From Gemmatimonadota bacterium (GTDB lineage Bacteria; Latescibacterota; UBA2968; UBA8231), in assembly GCA_002712305.1 (NCBI GenBank), contig PATE01000060.1:1-20175 (forward strand): a stretch of DNA of 20,175 nucleotides, given 5' to 3'. Below are positions 17,300-20,175 of the stretch, piece by piece (the first letter of the stretch is position 1; every line of letters starts with the position of its first letter). Below the pieces are notes generated by a model. The model did not search any database and was not told the origin of the DNA. It saw only the letters and a list, made by a program, of their open reading frames with translations. The position numbers and the translations under genes were made by a program.

Positions 17300-18490
17300 A
17301 TGGCCCAGGTTCACATCATCCGACACAATCCAGGCGCCGTCTTCTGCAACCCGTGCGAAGTCATCCAAGTCGATGACGATGGCAAGATCACGCGTCTCAT
17401 CGAGCCCAGCGGCAATGTGGGCACCCAATATGCCAACAACATCGGCGCCGAATGGTTCGGCACCATCGAGAATCTCAATCGCGGTCTCCAGACGTGCAAT
17501 GCACACTGGTCAGATGTATACAAGACGGATGTCCTGTGGACGACACCGTCCTTCGACCGGGATGAATGTGATCAGTTCAAGAACGACTTCAATGGCGTGT
17601 ATGGCGCCATGATCAATGCCGTGACGGGCGGTCCCATGCGCTCAAACCGGATGGCCCGGTTTACGCACCAGGAAGGGTTTCCTGACCCCGCCGCCCTCTT
17701 TGAGGTGCAGATCAAGGCCGCCCAGGGCGATGTCGAGATCGGTGGCGGCAAGCTCGACTTCGGTTCGTGGGTTGACCATCAGCCCTCTGGTGCATCAGTG
17801 ATGCACAAGAAGGGTGACGAGATGATCACGACTCTGGGCCCCGACGTGGGCAAAGAGATGGAGTTCGTCCTCGAAGAACAGTATGCGAAGGGATTTGCCG
17901 AGCAAGGGATCGATTTCCGCAAGCAGACGGTGTGGATGGAGATCCTCGTCGGCGTAGACGACGCACCCGATCAGGCGTGGGCCCGGATCGAGGCCACACG
18001 CAAGGCCTTTGAGGACTACTTCGGCGACGATCGTCCGGCGGGCCTGATCTACCCCGTGTCGAGGATTCCTAATCTCGATGGTGTTGTCGAGCCTCAGCCC
18101 CGCGTCGTGTCAGGTGATGTCGAGATCCAACGATCGGGTGAACTTGAACACGGCTTCAGCACGTGGACGAGTATCAAGCACGGAGGCATCACAGAGGCCA
18201 TGGTCTCTGCCGTTGCAGGGAATGATGCCTCAGCGATTCTCGATGGTGTCGACGAGCGTGTGAAGCAGGCTGGCGGCGAAGGACTCAAGGCCAATGGCGT
18301 CTTCAACAATGCCTACATCTTCGCTGGTGCCGACTCAAAGGCGAATCGCGACTCCCTGGCTGCCTTCAATCCGAGCTTCACAAAGTGGTATGAAGGGACG
18401 GTTCCCTCCGCTCGAACAGCGCAGTATGTCGGCGGGATCCAGCAGCAGGAGTTCGCCTACGGTGTCTCCAATCGCGCCATCTTTATCTGA
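17300..18490 (+). CDS. putative triple Rid (YjgF/YER057c/UK114-like) domain protein
   Basis: I read this 396-residue soluble protein as three tandem Rid-like units. Unit 1 (about 15-142) has a helix IENLNRGLQTCNAHWSDVYK (56-75), a strand DVLWTTPSFD (77-86), NDFNGVYGAM, then PMRSNR with Arg114 and a final strand LFEVQIKAA. Unit 2 (about 160-272) repeats this order, but the Arg position reads PAGLIYPV (246-253), so it may be inactive. Unit 3 (about 285-396) has ILDGVDERVKQAG (313-325), AAFNPSFTKWY, and PSARTAQYV with Arg372. In RidA the matching Arg binds the substrate carboxylate and the protein hydrolyses reactive enamines or imines. RidA is about 130 residues per subunit and a trimer, so one chain could form a pseudo-trimer. 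GAGGAG precedes the ATG. It leads an operon with a decarboxylase. The fold call is from pattern only. Confidence 0.6.
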   Translation: MAQVHIIRHNPGAVFCNPCEVIQVDDDGKITRLIEPSGNVGTQYANNIGAEWFGTIENLNRGLQTCNAHWSDVYKTDVLWTTPSFDRDECDQFKNDFNGVYGAMINAVTGGPMRSNRMARFTHQEGFPDPAALFEVQIKAAQGDVEIGGGKLDFGSWVDHQPSGASVMHKKGDEMITTLGPDVGKEMEFVLEEQYAKGFAEQGIDFRKQTVWMEILVGVDDAPDQAWARIEATRKAFEDYFGDDRPAGLIYPVSRIPNLDGVVEPQPRVVSGDVEIQRSGELEHGFSTWTSIKHGGITEAMVSAVAGNDASAILDGVDERVKQAGGEGLKANGVFNNAYIFAGADSKANRDSLAAFNPSFTKWYEGTVPSARTAQYVGGIQQQEFAYGVSNRAIFI

Positions 18491-18498
18491 GGTCGGCC

Positions 18499-18990
18499 GT
18501 GCAAGCGTCTCTGATTATCGACGAGTTGAAGAAGCAGGGCATCACACACGTGGTCGGCCTGCCGGACAACGGCGCCCGCAGTCTCTTTGAGCAGATCTGG
18601 GAGGAGGAGACGCTTCAGTTCGTCGGCGTCACCCGTGAGGGAGAAGCCTTTGCCGTGGCCAGCGGTCTGTATCTGGGAGGTGCGTCACCCGTGGTTATCA
18701 TTCAGAACACGGGTTTCTTCGAAACCGGTGACGCCTTCCGCGGAACATGCTACAACATGGCCCTGCCCATCGTGATGCTCATGGGGTATCGAGGTTACCA
18801 GACGATGGTCCCCGATGCACCCAGAGTGGATACGGCAGCGACGTTTCTTGAACCGACGCTCAAAGCATGGGATATCCCCTACTCACTCATGCACGAGGAT
18901 GAGGATGCCCATCTAATCGAGGACGCCTTCGTCGCGGCGCGTGAACGTTCGCGCCCGGCGGCGGTCCTCATCGTCAACCACACGGTCTGA
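18499..18990 (+). CDS. TPP-dependent decarboxylase alpha subunit, sulfopyruvate/phosphonopyruvate type (ComD-like)
   Basis: This 163-residue protein is the pyrimidine-binding half of a thiamine-diphosphate enzyme. The N-terminal LIIDELKKQGITHVVGLPDN (5-24), TREGEAFAVASGLYLGG with the likely TPP-activating Glu47 or Glu49, and IIQNTGFFETGDAF (67-80) match the split subunit family of ComD, where sulfopyruvate is decarboxylated to sulfoacetaldehyde. Phosphonopyruvate decarboxylases are close relatives, so the substrate cannot be fixed from motifs. It lies between the Rid-like gene (8-nt gap) and the beta subunit gene (18-nt gap). It starts at GTG with a GAGG overlapping the upstream stop. The size matches archaeal ComD (about 170 residues). 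No coenzyme M genes other than this pair are visible in the window. Confidence 0.85.
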   Translation: MQASLIIDELKKQGITHVVGLPDNGARSLFEQIWEEETLQFVGVTREGEAFAVASGLYLGGASPVVIIQNTGFFETGDAFRGTCYNMALPIVMLMGYRGYQTMVPDAPRVDTAATFLEPTLKAWDIPYSLMHEDEDAHLIEDAFVAARERSRPAAVLIVNHTV

Positions 18991-19008
18991 CCCGCGAAAG
19001 GCAACGCT

Positions 19009-19578
19009 GTGCTCAATAAGTACGATTGCTTGAAAAAGCTCGCCGCAGCGCGTCGGGATGGCGATGTGGTCGTCACCACGATGAGTGTGTCCATGCCGTG
19101 GGCGGAACTGTCCGATACACACCTCGATTTCGCGCACGTGGACAGTGCCATGGGCCACGCGGCTGATTTCTCCTATGGATTGGCCCTTGCCCAACCCGAT
19201 CGACGGGTCATCTGTCTCAATGGTGATGGGAGTACGCTGATGTGTCTTGGCACGCTGGTCACGATGACCCAGCAACCAGCACCGAACTTCACGCTGGTGA
19301 TCACCGAGAATGGCACATACGAGGTAACCGGCAGTCAGACCGTTCCCGGAGCGGGCAGTATCGACTTCGAGGGCATTGCCCGCGCTGCAGGAATCGACCA
19401 CGTAGTGACCATCGACAACGAGGACGACTTCGATAAACACCTGGATGAGCACTTCGACAGTCCAGGGCCTTCCGTGTTCGTCTGGAAGATCGAACGAGCG
19501 GACGAACCGGTTCCAAAGCCGGCCCGACCGATCCGTGATCGTGCGCACGATCTGCGAGCCGCTCTGACAGGAGCCTGA
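19009..19578 (+). CDS. TPP-dependent decarboxylase beta subunit (ComE-like)
   Basis: This 189-residue protein is the diphosphate-binding half that pairs with the upstream gene product. The TPP/Mg motif is GDGS (72-75) with Asn101 in ENGTYEVTGSQ (100-110). An upstream helix reads MGHAADFSYGLALAQ (48-62), comparable to the MGxAxxxGLGxA stretch of the family. The length matches archaeal ComE (about 190 residues). The C-terminal 35 residues are charged and Pro-rich and probably flexible. The GTG start has AAAGG upstream. The next gene begins 1 nt after the stop. A split alpha/beta arrangement separates this pair from fused phosphonopyruvate decarboxylases, but does not prove sulfopyruvate as substrate. 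Confidence 0.87.
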   Translation: MLNKYDCLKKLAAARRDGDVVVTTMSVSMPWAELSDTHLDFAHVDSAMGHAADFSYGLALAQPDRRVICLNGDGSTLMCLGTLVTMTQQPAPNFTLVITENGTYEVTGSQTVPGAGSIDFEGIARAAGIDHVVTIDNEDDFDKHLDEHFDSPGPSVFVWKIERADEPVPKPARPIRDRAHDLRAALTGA

Positions 19579-19579
19579 T

Positions 19580-20175
19580 ATGTCCTTCCCGCTGATGGGC
19601 ACCTTCCGCCAGCGCTTCGACGCCCAGCGCCTCGATGATCCCGTGGCCGCTGTGGCAGTTGAACTGCAACGCATGGGCATGGCCGATCAGATCAGCGATG
19701 GCCAGCGCATTGCCATCACTGGCGGAAGTCGCGGTATCGCCAACATCGACTCGATCACCAGAGCCGTTGTAGATGCTGTGCGGAGTGCGGGTGGCGATCC
19801 CTTCGTCATGCCCGCCATGGGCAGTCATGGTGGGGCAACGGCGGAGGGACAGAAGGAGGTTCTGGCCAGCTATGGGTTAGGCGAGACGGCCATGGGGTGT
19901 CCGGTAGAAGCGACGATGGAAACAGACCAGATCGGCAAATTAGAGGACGATACTCCCATTCTGGTCAATCGACTCGCTCTTGAAGCAGATGGCGTCATCG
20001 TCATCAATCGTGTAAAGCCGCATACATCGTTTCGTGGCGTGCACGAGAGTGGTGTCGTGAAGATGATGACCATCGGTCTTGGTTGTCATCGAGGCGCGAC
20101 CATGGCGCACGCTCAGGGTGCCGACGGACTCTCGCGCCTCATCCCCGCCCTTGGGAAAGCGATTCTCGAGCATCT
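19580..20175 (+). CDS. LarA-like (DUF2088) lactate racemase-domain protein, 3' truncated by window
   Basis: The first 198 residues are present and the gene runs off the window. Motifs of the LarA N-terminal domain are visible: VMPAMGSHGGATAEGQ (76-91), VIVINRVKPHTSFRG (139-153) and ESGVVKMMTIGLG (156-168) followed by CHRGA. LarA enzymes racemise or epimerise 2-hydroxyacids using a nickel-pincer nucleotide; many relatives have unknown substrates and may not carry the cofactor. The start ATG is 1 nt after the ComE-like stop, with AGGAG at 19569-19573, so it is in the same operon. Beside a 2-oxoacid decarboxylase, a role in interconverting a 2-hydroxyacid is reasonable but inferred. The full length and the downstream C-terminal domain cannot be judged here. 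Confidence 0.8.
   Translation, partial: MSFPLMGTFRQRFDAQRLDDPVAAVAVELQRMGMADQISDGQRIAITGGSRGIANIDSITRAVVDAVRSAGGDPFVMPAMGSHGGATAEGQKEVLASYGLGETAMGCPVEATMETDQIGKLEDDTPILVNRLALEADGVIVINRVKPHTSFRGVHESGVVKMMTIGLGCHRGATMAHAQGADGLSRLIPALGKAILEH

Noticed and set aside
18499-19578. Coenzyme M biosynthesis genes
   Set aside because: Only the ComD/ComE-type pair is present, with no ComA, ComB or ComC partner in the window. Related decarboxylases act on other 2-oxoacids, so the pathway is not claimed.

Overview
The window is a dense, GC-rich bacterial chromosome segment. It carries no tRNA, rRNA, CRISPR array or insertion sequence that I can see. A FleS/FlrB-like kinase with a FleR/FlrC-like sigma-54 activator points to a flagellated organism. 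FabI, an HDOD protein, frequent GTG starts and Shine-Dalgarno sites fit a Gram-negative-type bacterium. The family mix would suit a poorly cultured lineage such as those of the FCB group, but the sequence alone does not fix the taxon.

Layout. (1) 2-3044: the 3' end of a small helical protein, a soluble PAS histidine kinase and a sigma-54-dependent response regulator, closed by a strong intrinsic terminator (3077-3108). (2) 3241-4821: a pseudo-receiver plus HDOD protein. (3) 4861-16454: a run of four genes encoding a 2490-residue protein with a C-terminal ATP-grasp module, a separate 479-residue ATP-grasp protein, a fucokinase-like GHMP kinase with an unknown N-terminal domain, and FabI enoyl-ACP reductase. 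The first three are coupled by a 2-nt gap and a 4-nt overlap. (4) 16467-17153, minus strand: a TIGR04282/DUF2064 nucleotidyl/glycosyltransferase-like protein that converges on fabI. (5) 17300 to the window end, divergent from (4): a protein I read as three tandem Rid (YjgF/UK114) domains, the two subunits of a ComD/ComE-type TPP decarboxylase, and a LarA-like (DUF2088) protein cut by the window end.

How the genes may work together. The kinase and activator form a two-component pair, probably for flagellar genes. The block at 4861-15625 is the best candidate for an undescribed system: two different ATP-grasp modules and a sugar-kinase-like GHMP enzyme around a very large soluble protein of unknown function. 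The chemistry suggested is ATP-dependent ligation plus small-molecule phosphorylation. The operon at 17300 onward looks catabolic, with 2-oxoacid decarboxylation, imine or enamine clean-up and 2-hydroxyacid racemisation; its substrate is unknown.
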